From CAVUCH01 sp963739995 (GTDB lineage: Bacteria > Acidobacteriota > Vicinamibacteria > Vicinamibacterales > JAENWD01): 64,000 bases of DNA. Under the pieces are notes generated by a model. The model was not told where the DNA came from. It did not search any database and saw only the letters and a list, made by a program, of their open reading frames with translations. Below are positions 45,134 to 59,522 of the stretch, piece after piece; positions within the stretch are counted from its first letter, which is position 1, and each line of letters begins with the position of its first letter. The translations under genes were made by a program, and so were the position numbers. Location: the NCBI GenBank assembly GCA_963739995.1, contig CAVUCH010000004.1, forward strand, positions 124,001-188,000, in the 5' to 3' direction.

Positions 45134-46714
45134 TCAGGTGCCGAACCGGGCGCAGTCGATCCCGTATTTCCGGACCTTGTAGCCCAGAATCCGCTCGGTC
45201 GTCTGCAGCAGCCGCGCCGCCCGGGCGCGATTGCCGCGGGTGGACTTGAGCGCGTCCTGGATGAGATCGCGCTCGAACGTCGCGACGGTGTCCTCGAGCG
45301 ACGTGCGCGGCATTGTCCCGGAGGCTTCAGCCGTCTGGAGCGTCGGCGGCAGGTGGTGCCCGTGGATGACGTTCCCCTCGCAGACGAGCACCGCTCGCTC
45401 GATCGTGTTCTCGAGCTCGCGGACGTTGCCCGGCCAGTGATAGCTCGTGAGCATGTCGATGGCCGGGGTGGCGATCCGCTTGATGTGCTTCCCGTGCTCT
45501 ACCGCGTACTTCGCGAGGAAGTGATCCGCCAGCAGCATGATGTCGGGCTTCCGCTCCCGAAGTGGCGGCGCGAAGATCGTGAACACGTTGAGCCGGTAGA
45601 ACAGGTCCTCGCGGAACGTGCCGGCGGCCATCAGCTCTTCGAGAGGCCGATGGGTGGCCGCGACAAGGCGCACGTTGACGCGGATGCTGTGCGTGCCGCC
45701 GAGCCGCTCGATTTCCCGTTCCTGCAGCGCCCGCAGGAGCTTGACCTGGGTCGTCACGTCCACGTCGCCGATCTCGTCCAGGAACAGGGTGCCGCCCTCG
45801 GCCAGCTCGAAGCGACCCTTCTTGAGCGCGTGGGCGCCCGTGAACGCTCCCTTCTCGTAGCCGAACAGCTCGGATTCGATCAGGCTGCCGGGCAGCGCCG
45901 CGCAGCTCACCTTGATGAACGGTTTCTTCGCGCGGGGCGAGTTGTAGTGGATGGCGTGCGCGATCATCTCCTTGCCGGTGCCCGACTCGCCCCGGATGAG
46001 CACCGTCGTGTTCGTCCGCGCGACCTGCGCCACCTGTTCGTAGACCGCCTGGATCGGCGCGCTGTTCCCGATGATGTGGCGAAAGGCGTAGCGGTCGGCG
46101 AGCTCGTCGCGCAGGTGAGCATTTTCCTCGACCAGGCGCCGGCGCTCCGATTCCGCCACGCGCGCGACCTTCACGGCCTGCGCAATCATCGAGCCCACCA
46201 CGCGAAAGAATTTCAAGGATCGCTGATATTGGCGGTGCCGCTTGAAGGCGAGATGGACCGCGAGCGCACCGACGGGGCGGCGGCTCACGACGAGCGGCAC
46301 GCAGATGAAGCTCAGCTCGCGGGCGTCCGGCCGCCGGCCGCGCTCGTGCAGCAGCGGCTCCTGCGATACCTGCGGCACGACGACTGCCCGGCCGCTCTCG
46401 ATGACGCGGGCTACCATGCCCTCACCCGCCCGGGCCCGGTCGCGCGGGAGCACGCCGCCGGTGGCTGCCGTCACGTACTGCTCACCGCTCTCATCGTCGG
46501 CCAGCGTCACCCAGGCGCGGACCACGCTGTGATGCCGCTCGAGCGTGTCGAGCACGGCGGGCAGTGACTCGGTGAGCTTCAGGCTGCCGGACAATGCCTG
46601 GCTGATCTCCACGAGCGAGGTCAGTTTGCGAATCTCGCCGGTGGCGTCTTCACCCTCGGCGCCAGGGTCGGCGCGGTCGGACCGCCTCGCGCGGGTAACA
46701 ATTTCGTCGGACAT
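45134..46714 (-). CDS. GAF-containing sigma-54-dependent activator (NifA-like)
   Basis: 526 residues. GAF domain about residues 30-190 (ALSGSLKLTESLPAVLDTLERHHSVVRAWVTLADDES), then the AAA+ domain with Walker A IRGESGTGKEMIAHAIH, sigma-54 loop EKGAFTGAHALKKGRFELAEGGTLFLDEIGDV (classical GAFTGA), LVAATHRPLEELMAAGTFRE and YHWPGNVRELENTIERAV. C-terminal Fis-type HTH: IQDALKSTRGNRARAARLLQTTERILGYKVRKYGID. The whole chain is intact. A ligand of the GAF domain is unknown. The downstream porin gene and the Tad operon are possible targets; neither shown. Confidence 0.93.
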   Translation of the reverse strand: MSDEIVTRARRSDRADPGAEGEDATGEIRKLTSLVEISQALSGSLKLTESLPAVLDTLERHHSVVRAWVTLADDESGEQYVTAATGGVLPRDRARAGEGMVARVIESGRAVVVPQVSQEPLLHERGRRPDARELSFICVPLVVSRRPVGALAVHLAFKRHRQYQRSLKFFRVVGSMIAQAVKVARVAESERRRLVEENAHLRDELADRYAFRHIIGNSAPIQAVYEQVAQVARTNTTVLIRGESGTGKEMIAHAIHYNSPRAKKPFIKVSCAALPGSLIESELFGYEKGAFTGAHALKKGRFELAEGGTLFLDEIGDVDVTTQVKLLRALQEREIERLGGTHSIRVNVRLVAATHRPLEELMAAGTFREDLFYRLNVFTIFAPPLRERKPDIMLLADHFLAKYAVEHGKHIKRIATPAIDMLTSYHWPGNVRELENTIERAVLVCEGNVIHGHHLPPTLQTAEASGTMPRTSLEDTVATFERDLIQDALKSTRGNRARAARLLQTTERILGYKVRKYGIDCARFGT

Positions 46715-46773
46715 TCGAGGTGCTCAGACGGGATTGTACATGCGATCGGCGGCTGGCCCGGGTTCATGGCGGG

Positions 46774-46801
46774 TGGCCGGGGCGTTTCGGCCGAGGTCCA
46801 C
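46774..46801. repeat. REP-like palindrome between the activator and speA
   Basis: A hairpin GTGGCCGGGG-CGTTTCGG-CCGAGGTCCAC type with 8-base arms and one mismatch, followed at about 46890 by GGGCGAAGCGCCCCGGCC, a related half. Both lie in the 231-base gap between the start of the activator gene and speA. Confidence 0.5.
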
Positions 46802-46945
46802 CGGTTCACTGCCGGATCGCCGATGCCTTGATGTGCCTGACGCCCTCATCGTCTCGGATCGCCCATGCCCTGATCCTGACGGTGCGGGACAAGGGCGAAG
46901 CGCCCCGGCCTGCAGCCACCGACAACTGCCCCTCACACCTGTATC

Positions 46946-48901
<1,956 letters not shown>

Positions 48902-48904
48902 TTC

Positions 48905-48998
48905 TTGGGCTCCCGGGTCCGGGCTCCGGGCTCGGGCCCGTCAGGCCCCGGGCAGGAGTCGTGGCGCGAGCCGGAGGCTGGAGTCCGGAGTCTGGAGC
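48905..48998. repeat. Inverted GGAGCC-rich element, second copy
   Basis: Left part GGGCTCCCGGGTCCGGGCTC and right part GAGTCCGGAGTCTGGAGCC pair imperfectly. The element lies between the speA stop (48901) and the ATG at 49001. It matches the element at 42001-42112 in design, length and position. Confidence 0.65.
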
Positions 48999-49000
48999 CG

Positions 49001-49270
49001 ATGAAGGAGCAGTTGCTGGCGGACGTCGAGTCCCTGGTCGGGGCGCTCAAGGCGATGCCGGCATCGCCCGAGGTGGACAAGGCAATCTACCAGTGCGATC
49101 GGCTGCACCTCGCGCTCCGGTCGTCGCACAACGAGGGGACGCGGTTTGCGGCCTTCACGGTGAACAAGATCGTCCGCGACCTCGCAGACGCCGCGCCGGC
49201 CGCCGTCGTCGAGGGCATGGCCCAGGTGCGTGCCGGACTCGAGGCGATTGGGGTGGAGCTACAGAAATAG
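49001..49270 (+). CDS. Small helical protein of unknown function
   Basis: 89 residues from ATG 49001: MKEQLLADVESLVGALKAMP, then a helical stretch VDKAIYQCDRLHLALRSSHN and AFTVNKIVRDLADAAPAAVVEGMAQVRAGLEAIGVELQK. It looks like a folded three- or four-helix soluble protein. A longer frame from 48905 reads through the repeat element and gives repeat-like sequence, so the short start is preferred. It is directly downstream of speA, but no role in polyamine synthesis can be claimed. Confidence 0.6.
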   Translation: MKEQLLADVESLVGALKAMPASPEVDKAIYQCDRLHLALRSSHNEGTRFAAFTVNKIVRDLADAAPAAVVEGMAQVRAGLEAIGVELQK

Positions 49271-49334
49271 GACGGGCTCCAGGCGCCAAGCCTGTCCGCC
49301 GGGACTGAACCACCGGATCCACATCGTTGGCCGC

Positions 49335-49467
49335 GCGCCACCGCCCACCGCCCACCGCCTAGCGCCTACCGCCCACCGCCTACCGCCCACCGCCCACCGC
49401 CTACCGCCTACCGCCCACCGCCTACCGCCGACTGCCTACCGCCCACCGCCTACCGCCCACCGCCCAC
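49335..49467. repeat. Heptamer tandem array 3 (about 19 units)
   Basis: Units of CGCCCAC and CGCCTAC with CGCCTAG, CGCCGAC and TGCCTAC variants, ending exactly at the stop codon (49468-49470, minus strand) of the M13 peptidase. On the peptidase strand the array reads GTGGGCG/GTAGGCG directly after TGA. Confidence 0.9.
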
Positions 49468-51532
49468 TCACCACACCCGGCACCTCTTCTCTGGCGCCAT
49501 CGGGGCGCCGGCCTTGCAGCTGAACGCCTCCTGGAACTCCGGCATGTTGCTGACGGTGCCGTTCGTGCGGAACCGGCCGGACGAATGCGGGTCGGTGAAG
49601 ATGCGCTGCAGGGCGTCCGCATCGGTCGAGTTCTGGCACCACACCTGCGCGAAGCCGAGGAACAAACGCTGCTCGGGCGTGAAGCCGTCGACGACGGTGC
49701 GGTCGCGACCCTCGAGGGTGTTCATCAATGCCATGAACGCGATGCGGACCCCGCCGTTGTCGCCGATGTTCTCGCCGAGCGTGAGCTTGCCGTTCAGGAA
49801 CGCGGGCTTCCCGGTCTTTGGATCGTTCACGGGAGAGTAGCCCGTGTACTGGTCGGCGATGCACGCGGCGCGCTCCTCGAAGGCTTTTGCGTCCGCGTCC
49901 GTCCACCAGTCCTTCAGATTGCCATCGCCGTCGAACTTCCGGCCGGAATCGTCGAAGCCGTGCGACAGCTCGTGGCCGATCACCGCCCCGATGGCCCCGA
50001 AGTTCACCGCATCGTCCACCTTCACGTCGAAGAACGGCGGCTGCAGGATTCCGGCGGGAAAGACGATCTCGGCAAACTGTGACGAGTAGTAGGCGTTCAC
50101 GGTCGGCGGGGTCATGCTCCACTCGGTCTTGTCCACGGGCTTCCCGAGCTTGTCGTAATTGCGTTTGACCTCGAAGCGATCGGCGCGGCGGCTGTTGCCA
50201 AGGAAGTCGTCCCGCGTGATCGAGACGGACGAATAGTCGCGCCACTTCTCGGGATACCCGATCTTCCCCTTGCCGAGCTTCTTCAGCTTCTCGATGGCCC
50301 TGGTCTTCGTCTCAGGCGTCATCCAGTCGAGCGTGGTGATGTCCTGGTCGAGCGCAACGGTCAGCGCGTTCACGAGCTGGATCATCCGCGCCTTGCTCTC
50401 GCCGCCGAACGCCTTCCGGACGTACAGCTGTCCGAGTGCCTCGCCCAGATTGCCGTCCACGGCGCCGACGCAGGTCTTCCACCGGGGCGGCTGCTCCTTG
50501 ATGCCGCGCAGGTAACGGCTGAAGAAGTCGAAGTTCTCCTGCTCGAACGGCGTGGCAAGGCCGGGTGCGGCAGCGTTCAGCACGTGCCAGCGTGCGTAGC
50601 TTTTCAGATCGTCGAGTTGGCGTCTCGCCCCACGTCGCGTCGAGCGCCTTGAAGAAGTCCGGCCAGCCCACGTTGACGTCGCCGAATGCCGGGGCCTCGG
50701 CGGCCCCGATGTAGGCGGCGATGTCGAACCCCGGCGTGAGGCCCTTGAGATCGGCCAGCGTCATCTTGTGATCGCGGTTGTTCGGATTGCGCCGGGCCAC
50801 GCGATCGAGCTGCGCGGCCGCAAGCCGCGTCTCGAGCGCGAGCACGCTCTTCGCGCGCGCGGCCGCCGCCTCCGGGGTTTCGCCCGCGAGCGTGAACATG
50901 CGCGTCATGTGCGCCACGTACTTCTCGCGCGTCTCGACGTTCTTCGGATCGTCCTTCAGGTAGTAGTCGCGCTCGGGCAGGCCGATGCCGCCCTGGTCCA
51001 CGTTCATGAGCGTGCGCGTCGAGTCCTTGAGGTCGGGTCCGACCCCGAAGGCGAACAGTGTGTTCATCCCGTTGCGCCGGAGCGCGCCCATGACGCGGAG
51101 GAGGTCCTCTTTCGACGCGGCCGCGGCGACCCGCTCGAGATCCGGCGCGATCGGCTTCAGCCCGGCCGCATCGATTGCCGCGGTGTCCATGCACGATGCG
51201 TAGAAGTCGCCCACCTGCTTCTCGATGGGGGTCGGCGCCGCCGCGGGCTTCGCGGTCTCTTCGAGGATGTCCTTCAGCGTGTAGAGGTTGAACTCGCGGA
51301 GCTCGTCGAAGCGCCCCCACCGTGCCTTGTCGGCGGGCACCGGATTGTTCGCGCGCCAGCCGCCGCACGCGAAGGCGTAGAAGTCGGTGCAGGGATCGGC
51401 GGCCTTGTCGATGGCGGTGACGTCGAGGCTCTTCAGCGGCTTGGTCCGCTCGGGCGTTGATGTCTGGGCGGATGCCGGGGCGGAACCGAGGGCGGAGGTC
51501 AGAAGGAGGATGGTGAGCGGTCGCATGTTCAT
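49468..51532 (-). CDS. M13 family metallopeptidase (neprilysin/PepO-like), frameshifted
   Basis: Reconstructed, about 680 residues. Signal peptide (LTILLLTSALGSAPASAQ), M13 N-terminal domain (AIDKAADPCTDFYAFACGGWRANNPVPADKARWGRFDELREF, RDYYLKDDP, SVLALETRLAAAQLDRVARRNPN). Near 50624 the frame shifts by one base: LDATWGET, then RQLDDLKSYARWHVLNAAAPG in the frame to 49468. The catalytic domain has GAVIGHELSHGFDDSGRKFDGDG (HExxH), LGENIGDNGGVRIAF (ExxxD) and ends in the typical CRVW. Zinc peptidase of the periplasm or outer surface. The stop abuts heptamer array 3. Confidence 0.9.
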
Positions 51533-51561
51533 GCGACGAATTCTATCGCTGGTTCGAGGAT

Positions 51562-51645
51562 GCCCGGGCGCTTCGCCCGGGGATTACGCCGGCGCCAACC
51601 GCCCGCAGTGTCGCTGGCCCCGACGCCCGGGGCTTCGTCCCCGGC
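51562..51645. repeat. Two REP-like palindromes between M13 and metH
   Basis: CCCGGGCGCTTCGCCCGGG (about 51563-51581) and CGCCCGGGGCTTCGTCCCCGG (about 51624-51643) are tight hairpins of CTTCG-like loop type, 55 bases apart. They lie within the 142-base gap between the metH stop and the M13 start on the same strand and might end metH transcription. Confidence 0.7.
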
Positions 51646-51674
51646 GTACACTGGGCGCGAGGCGGTCATTGTGA

Positions 51675-55370
<3,696 letters not shown>

Positions 55371-55484
55371 GGACTTATCCTGGATGTGCAGCTCGTGAAA
55401 CGTAAGAAGAGCCGCTTCGTGGCGCCCCCTGTAGCGGCCCGAGTCCACTCGGGCCCTCGGTGACACTGCAGCCGATTCCGTTCC

Positions 55485-56414
55485 TCACGCGTCCTTCGTC
55501 CCCGCGGCGATCAGCACGATAAACGGGTCGCCATCGAGTCGCGCGCCGACGCGGACGCGCACGTCGCTGAGACCCGCCTCCTTGAGCATCGCCGCGAGCT
55601 CCTCGTCCTCGAAGCCGAGCACACGGTCCCCCAGGCGGTCGCGGACCCACTCCTGATCATGTCTGCGGAGATCGAGGATGAGGATCCGTCCGCCGGGTCG
55701 CAGGATTCGGGCCGCCTCGCGCAGCGCGAGCGGCGGGTCCTCGACGTGGTGCAGCGCTTGCGAGAGCAGGGCCACGTCGGCTGACGCATCCTCCAGCGGC
55801 AGCGATTCGAGGTCCCCGCGCTTCCACGTGATGTTGTCGACGCCGCGGCGCGCGGCCAGCTCCCGTCCCCGCCCGAGTACCTCTCGCGACCGGTCGATCG
55901 CGACCACCCGCCGCGCCCAGCGCGCGGTCTCGATCGTCAGATACCCGTCGCCGCAGCCGAGGTCGGCGACATCCAGGGCCGGGAGCAGAAGGCCGAGCGC
56001 CCGGGACCAGGCGGCCCAGCTGCGCCCGGGCACGAGCTGCCGCTCGGTGCCGCCATGGGTCGCGAAGCTCTCCTTCCGCAACCGCAGCACTTCCTTCAGC
56101 CGCGCCCCGTCCGCGCGCACCGCCGGATCCGCCGCCGCTGCAGCGAACTGCTCGGAGAGCGCCTCCCAGACCGCGCGGTGTTGGCGGGCCCTCCCGTCCG
56201 ACGCCGCCTGGTAGTACGTGAACCCGCCCTCGCGCTCCTCCTGCACGAGGCCGCTCTCCTTCAGCAGCCCCAGATGCCGTGAGACGCCGGACTGCGCGAT
56301 CCCGAGCACGGCGGTGAGCTCGCTCACGTTCAACCGTTCCTCCGCCAGCAGCCGCAGTATTCGCAACCGCGCCTCGTCGCCCAGCAGCCGGTAGAGGGCC
56401 GACGCGGCTTTCAT
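55485..56414 (-). CDS. ArsR-type regulator fused to a SAM methyltransferase
   Basis: 309 residues. The first about 95 form an ArsR-type winged helix: MKAASALYRLLGDEARLRILRLLAEERLNVSELTAVLGIAQSGVSRHLGLLKESGLVQEEREGGFTYYQ. The rest is a Methyltransf_11 domain: ADLGCGDGYLTIETARWARRVVAIDRSREVL, LPLEDASADVALLSQALHHVEDPPLALREAARILRPGG. No metal-binding CVC motif is present in the HTH part. Fusions of this type next to methionine genes suggest sensing of SAM or SAH through the methyltransferase pocket, an inference. ATG at 56414; the next stretch ATCAACTAATCTACATCTAT lies just upstream of it and may contain the operator. Confidence 0.87.
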   Translation of the reverse strand: MKAASALYRLLGDEARLRILRLLAEERLNVSELTAVLGIAQSGVSRHLGLLKESGLVQEEREGGFTYYQAASDGRARQHRAVWEALSEQFAAAAADPAVRADGARLKEVLRLRKESFATHGGTERQLVPGRSWAAWSRALGLLLPALDVADLGCGDGYLTIETARWARRVVAIDRSREVLGRGRELAARRGVDNITWKRGDLESLPLEDASADVALLSQALHHVEDPPLALREAARILRPGGRILILDLRRHDQEWVRDRLGDRVLGFEDEELAAMLKEAGLSDVRVRVGARLDGDPFIVLIAAGTKDA

Positions 56415-56512
56415 ATCAACTAATCTACATCTATCGATGCCTGGCTGGCAAGGCACTGGGTGCTGGGCGCTCGGCGTTGGCCCGGCGGACGGGCGGGCGA
56501 CAACAGCGGACA

Positions 56513-56584
56513 CTCATTCTCACGATCATGAGAAAACACCTCCCGATCTCATTCTCACGATCGTGAGAAACACCTCCCGATCTC
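56513..56584. repeat. Direct repeat of an 18-base palindromic site
   Basis: Two copies, 35 bases apart, of CTCATTCTCACGATCRTGAGAA followed by ACACCTCCCGAT (first copy with one more A). The inner TTCTCACGATCGTGAGAA at 56552-56569 is a perfect 18-base palindrome; the copy at 56517-56534 has one mismatched base. They lie between the divergent ArsR-methyltransferase gene and the gene at 56616, so the palindromes could be operator sites for either. Confidence 0.75.
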
Positions 56585-56615
56585 GGATTCGGCTTGCGGT
56601 GGGTAAGATCTTGGG

Positions 56616-57257
56616 GTGTCCGGCCTGTCGGGGGTCGTCGCCGTCCTACCTTGGGTGCTTCGGGCCGGCGTTCTCTTTCTCGTCTCTCTGATGAGTTGGG
56701 CGGCCGCCGGGGCACAGACCACCGAGGCGCCCCCGCAGCCACAACCGCAGAACCCACCGGCTGCAAAAACAGCTGTCAACGTGGACGCGCTGCCGGTTTC
56801 GCTCGAGCGCATCAGCGAGGACCTCGAGCGAACGCCCGTGATCGACCTGGACGCGCTGCGCCCCACGTTCCGTGTGCAGATCGTTGGCACCCGCGCCCGC
56901 TGGACCCTTGGAATCGATTGGCTCGGCACCGAGGAGGGCGTCAAGCCACCCGCCGGCACCCCTTGGCACAACCAGTATCTGAACATGGTGACGCCGGCCG
57001 AGGCGCGCAGCTTCGGTGCGTTCGAAGGCACCGATCTGCTGCAGGTGATGGGTACGAGCCTGGCGCAGGGTCTCGCCGCCGGTTTGGTGGCGGGCAAGAT
57101 CAAGTCAGCCCTCCGCGCCCGCCGTGAGCGCGAGGCGCGGGAGGAAGTGGATGCGGCAATCGCGGCGTGGAAGAAGGAGCGCGAGGCGGAAGCCGCAAGA
57201 CATGGCCGGGGCGCTTCGGCCCCGGCCCCCCACCAGGATCTGCCCGTCCCACCTTGA
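56616..57257 (+). CDS. Secreted protein of unknown function
   Basis: 213 residues from GTG 56616, with a signal peptide (VLRAGVLFLVSLMSWAAAGA), a Pro/Gln-rich region, and a folded part (SLERISEDLERTPVIDLDALRPTFRVQIVGTRARWTLGIDWLGTEEG, TPWHNQYLNMVTPAEARSFGAFEGTDLLQVMGTSLAQGLAAGLVAGKI), then a charged helix (RREREAREEVDAAIAAWKKEREAEAAR). The last 18 residues (HGRGASAPAPHQDLPVPP) are encoded by a palindromic repeat at 57204-57227, and so may be an acquired extension. Family not recognised. Confidence 0.6.
   Translation: MSGLSGVVAVLPWVLRAGVLFLVSLMSWAAAGAQTTEAPPQPQPQNPPAAKTAVNVDALPVSLERISEDLERTPVIDLDALRPTFRVQIVGTRARWTLGIDWLGTEEGVKPPAGTPWHNQYLNMVTPAEARSFGAFEGTDLLQVMGTSLAQGLAAGLVAGKIKSALRARREREAREEVDAAIAAWKKEREAEAARHGRGASAPAPHQDLPVPP
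57204..57227. repeat. REP-like palindrome at the 3' end of the secreted protein gene
   Basis: Arms GGCCGGGGC and GCCCCGGCC with a 6-base loop (GCTTCG) form a perfect hairpin within the coding frame near its stop codon. Related hairpins are at 51562-51645. Confidence 0.65.
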
Positions 57258-57360
57258 CACCGCGGCCAGGTTGCGTCGCCAGCGGCTCGACTGCCCAGGT
57301 ATACTCGCCGCTCACCCGAGTTCGAGCGTGAACATGTTCATTTGGCGGTTGTCGAACCGA

Positions 57361-57451
57361 GCCTACCGCCTACCGCCTACCGCCCACCGCCTACCGCCTA
57401 CCGCCTACCGCCTACCGCCCCACCGCCCACCGCCCACCGCCTCACCGCCCA
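57361..57451. repeat. Heptamer tandem array 4 (12 units)
   Basis: About twelve units, mainly GCCTACC, with GCCCACC and two 8-base slips. It ends right at the stop codon (57452-57454, minus strand) of the small gene 57452-57865, so on that gene's strand the array starts directly after TGA, as for arrays 2 and 3. Confidence 0.88.
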
Positions 57452-57865
57452 TCAGGCGCGAGTAATCACGTCGTTCTGCCTGTACTCGGTGCGCTCTGCC
57501 CGCCAGAACGGCACGAACCGTCGCTGGACGCGCCGATGCGGTACCCACATGCCGTACTCCCGCACCTCGAGCGTCCACGCTACGGGAGTGCTGCCCCGGC
57601 TGGTCACCGCCAGACGACACGCGTCCGACAAGGCCAGCTCCAGGCAGTCCAGCGCATCGTCGTCGCGATCGAAGGTGCGCGTCCACCCGTCCAGGCGCAC
57701 GGTGTAGCGCTTCCGCCCCGACTGCAACTCGATGTCGAAGCCACCCGCACGCGGCGCCGCGATGCGCAGGCGTGCAGGGGTGGCCTCGTAGTGGAGGTCC
57801 GGCCAGCGCTGGAGCCGGCGTCTGGCCCGCGCGATCAGAGTCGTGTCGCGCGCCGTCCGGCTCAT
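57452..57865 (-). CDS. Hypothetical protein, 137 aa
   Basis: A basic soluble protein: residues 1-55 (TLIARARRRLQRWPDLHYEATPARLRIAAP) then GGFDIELQSGRKRYTVRLDGWTRTFDRDDDALDCLELALSDACRLAVTSRG and VAWTLEVREYGMWVPHRRVQRRFVPFWRAERTEYRQNDVI. Mixed alpha/beta; no motif recognised. It starts ATGA in overlap with the ilvA stop, so it is translated together with threonine dehydratase, and its stop abuts heptamer array 4. Confidence 0.7.
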   Translation of the reverse strand: MSRTARDTTLIARARRRLQRWPDLHYEATPARLRIAAPRAGGFDIELQSGRKRYTVRLDGWTRTFDRDDDALDCLELALSDACRLAVTSRGSTPVAWTLEVREYGMWVPHRRVQRRFVPFWRAERTEYRQNDVITRA

Positions 57866-59424
57866 TCGAGGAACAAGCCGTACGCCTGGTTGTCGGTTTC
57901 GGCCAGGAAGGGGTAGCCGAGGCCGTTCAAGAAGGCGTGGAACTCGGCCAGGTCGCCGTCGGGCACCTCGAAGGCCGCCAGCACGCGGCCGAAGTCCGCC
58001 CCGTGGTTGCGATAGTGGAACAGGCTGATGTTCCAGCGGCCCCCGAGCGCCTCCAGGAACTGCATGAGAGCGCCCGGGCGCTCGGGAAACTCGAACCGGC
58101 AGGGCCGCTCGTGCCGTGCGTCGCTCGCGCGGCCGCCGACCATGTGGCGCACGTGCAGCTTCGCAAGCTCGTTCTCCGACAGATCGAGCGTCTCGTAGCC
58201 TGCGGCATTCAGGCGATCGGCAACGGAAAGCGCGTCACGCTTCGAGGTCGTGCTCACGCCGACGAAAATCCGGGCGGCGCTGCGGCTGCCCAGGCGGTAG
58301 TTGAACTCGGTGATCACGCGCCGGCCGAGCGTGGCGCAGAACTCGCGGAACGCACCCGGGCGCTCCGGGATGGTCACGGCGAACAGCGCCTCGCGCGCTT
58401 CGCCCAGCTCCGCGCGCTCGGCAACGAAGCGGAGGCGATCGAAGTTCATGTTCGCGCCGCTCAGGACGGCGGCGAGGCGCCGCCCCGCGAGTCCTCCGGA
58501 GCCCTCGCGCCCGGCCCAGGTCTTGAGGCCGGCCACCGCCAGCGCGCCCGCCGGCTCCATCACGCTGCGCGTGTCGTCGAAGATGTCTTTGATCGCGGCG
58601 CAGATCTCGTCGTTCGTCACTCGGACCACTTCGTCGACGACGCCCTGCGCCAGGGCAAAGGTCAGCTCCCCCACTTCCCGCACGGCCACGCCATCGGCGA
58701 AGATGCCGACGTGATCGAGGGTGACCCGACGGCCGGCCCGCAGGGACTGGTACATCGCGTCGGCCTCGAACGGCTCGACGCCGATGATGCGCACGTCGGG
58801 CATGAGCGCCTTGATATAGCATCCGATGCCGCTGATCAGCCCGCCACCACCAATCGCAACGAACACGGCCGACAGGCTTCCCTTGCGCTGCCGGATCAGC
58901 TCGTCGCCGATCGTGCCCTGCCCCGCGATCACATGGGCATCGTCGAATGGCGGGATGAGCGTCATGCCGCCGCCGCGCTGCATCTCGTCACAGCGCACCT
59001 TCGCATCGGCGTAGGTGTCGCCGGCGAGCACGACTTCGGCGCCAAGGTCGCGAACCGCCTGCACCTTGATGTCGGGCGTGGTCTGGGGCATCACGATGAC
59101 GGCGGGGATGCCGAGCCGTCGCGCCGAAAAGGCGACGCCCTGCGCGTGGTTGCCGGCGCTCGCGGCAATCACCCCTCGGGCGCGCTCGCCTGGCGGCAGG
59201 TGGGCGATCTTGTTGTACGCGCCGCGAAGCTTGAAGCTGAAGACCGGTTGCAGGTCCTCGCGTTTGAGCAGCACCTCCGCGCCGAGCCGGCCCGACAGGC
59301 GCGGAGCCGGATCGAGGGGCGTCTCACGGCACACGTCGTACACGCGGCTCGTCAGGATGAGCCGCAGCATGTCGTCGCGGCTCGGCTGTGCAGCCGTGGG
59401 CTGCAAGGCGTCCGGTCTGGGCAT
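57862..59424 (-). CDS. ilvA: Biosynthetic threonine dehydratase
   Basis: 520 residues; PLP enzyme that deaminates threonine to 2-oxobutanoate, first step to isoleucine. PLP lysine in QPVFSFKLRGAYNKIAHL, Gly loop VFVAIGGGGLISGIGCYIKA, SAGNHAQGVAFSARRLG, and two C-terminal ACT-like regulatory domains (FAVTIPERPGAFREFCATLG and CRFEFPERPGALMQFLEALGG) as in the feedback-inhibited E. coli type. ATG at 59424 (MPRPDALQPTAAQPSRDD) is preferred; a longer frame upstream is unlikely. TATAAT stands 10 bases before it on the minus strand, which implies a very short leader. Confidence 0.94.
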   Translation of the reverse strand: MPRPDALQPTAAQPSRDDMLRLILTSRVYDVCRETPLDPAPRLSGRLGAEVLLKREDLQPVFSFKLRGAYNKIAHLPPGERARGVIAASAGNHAQGVAFSARRLGIPAVIVMPQTTPDIKVQAVRDLGAEVVLAGDTYADAKVRCDEMQRGGGMTLIPPFDDAHVIAGQGTIGDELIRQRKGSLSAVFVAIGGGGLISGIGCYIKALMPDVRIIGVEPFEADAMYQSLRAGRRVTLDHVGIFADGVAVREVGELTFALAQGVVDEVVRVTNDEICAAIKDIFDDTRSVMEPAGALAVAGLKTWAGREGSGGLAGRRLAAVLSGANMNFDRLRFVAERAELGEAREALFAVTIPERPGAFREFCATLGRRVITEFNYRLGSRSAARIFVGVSTTSKRDALSVADRLNAAGYETLDLSENELAKLHVRHMVGGRASDARHERPCRFEFPERPGALMQFLEALGGRWNISLFHYRNHGADFGRVLAAFEVPDGDLAEFHAFLNGLGYPFLAETDNQAYGLFLE

Positions 59425-59434
59425 GGGCTGTCCG

Positions 59435-59504
59435 ATTATATGCGGCGGAAGACAACCAAATGGCGTTGCGGACCGTCTATCCTCCGCAGACCGTTCTATA
59501 TACT
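59435..59504. promoter_or_regulatory. Divergent promoter region of ilvA and the HlyD genes
   Basis: A 98-base gap between ilvA and the first adaptor gene. It holds TATAAT on the minus strand (59435-59440), 10 bases from the ilvA ATG, and TATACT on the plus strand (59499-59504), 18 bases before the adaptor ATG. Both match -10 consensus closely; no matching -35 at 16-18 bases was found for either, so the assignment is tentative. Confidence 0.35.
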
Positions 59505-59522
59505 GCGCAAACTGAGGTTGCC

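Noticed and set aside
48905..49000. Upstream start of the small helical protein
   Set aside because: The added 32 residues come from the inverted GGAGCC element and have no protein character; ATG at 49001 is preferred.
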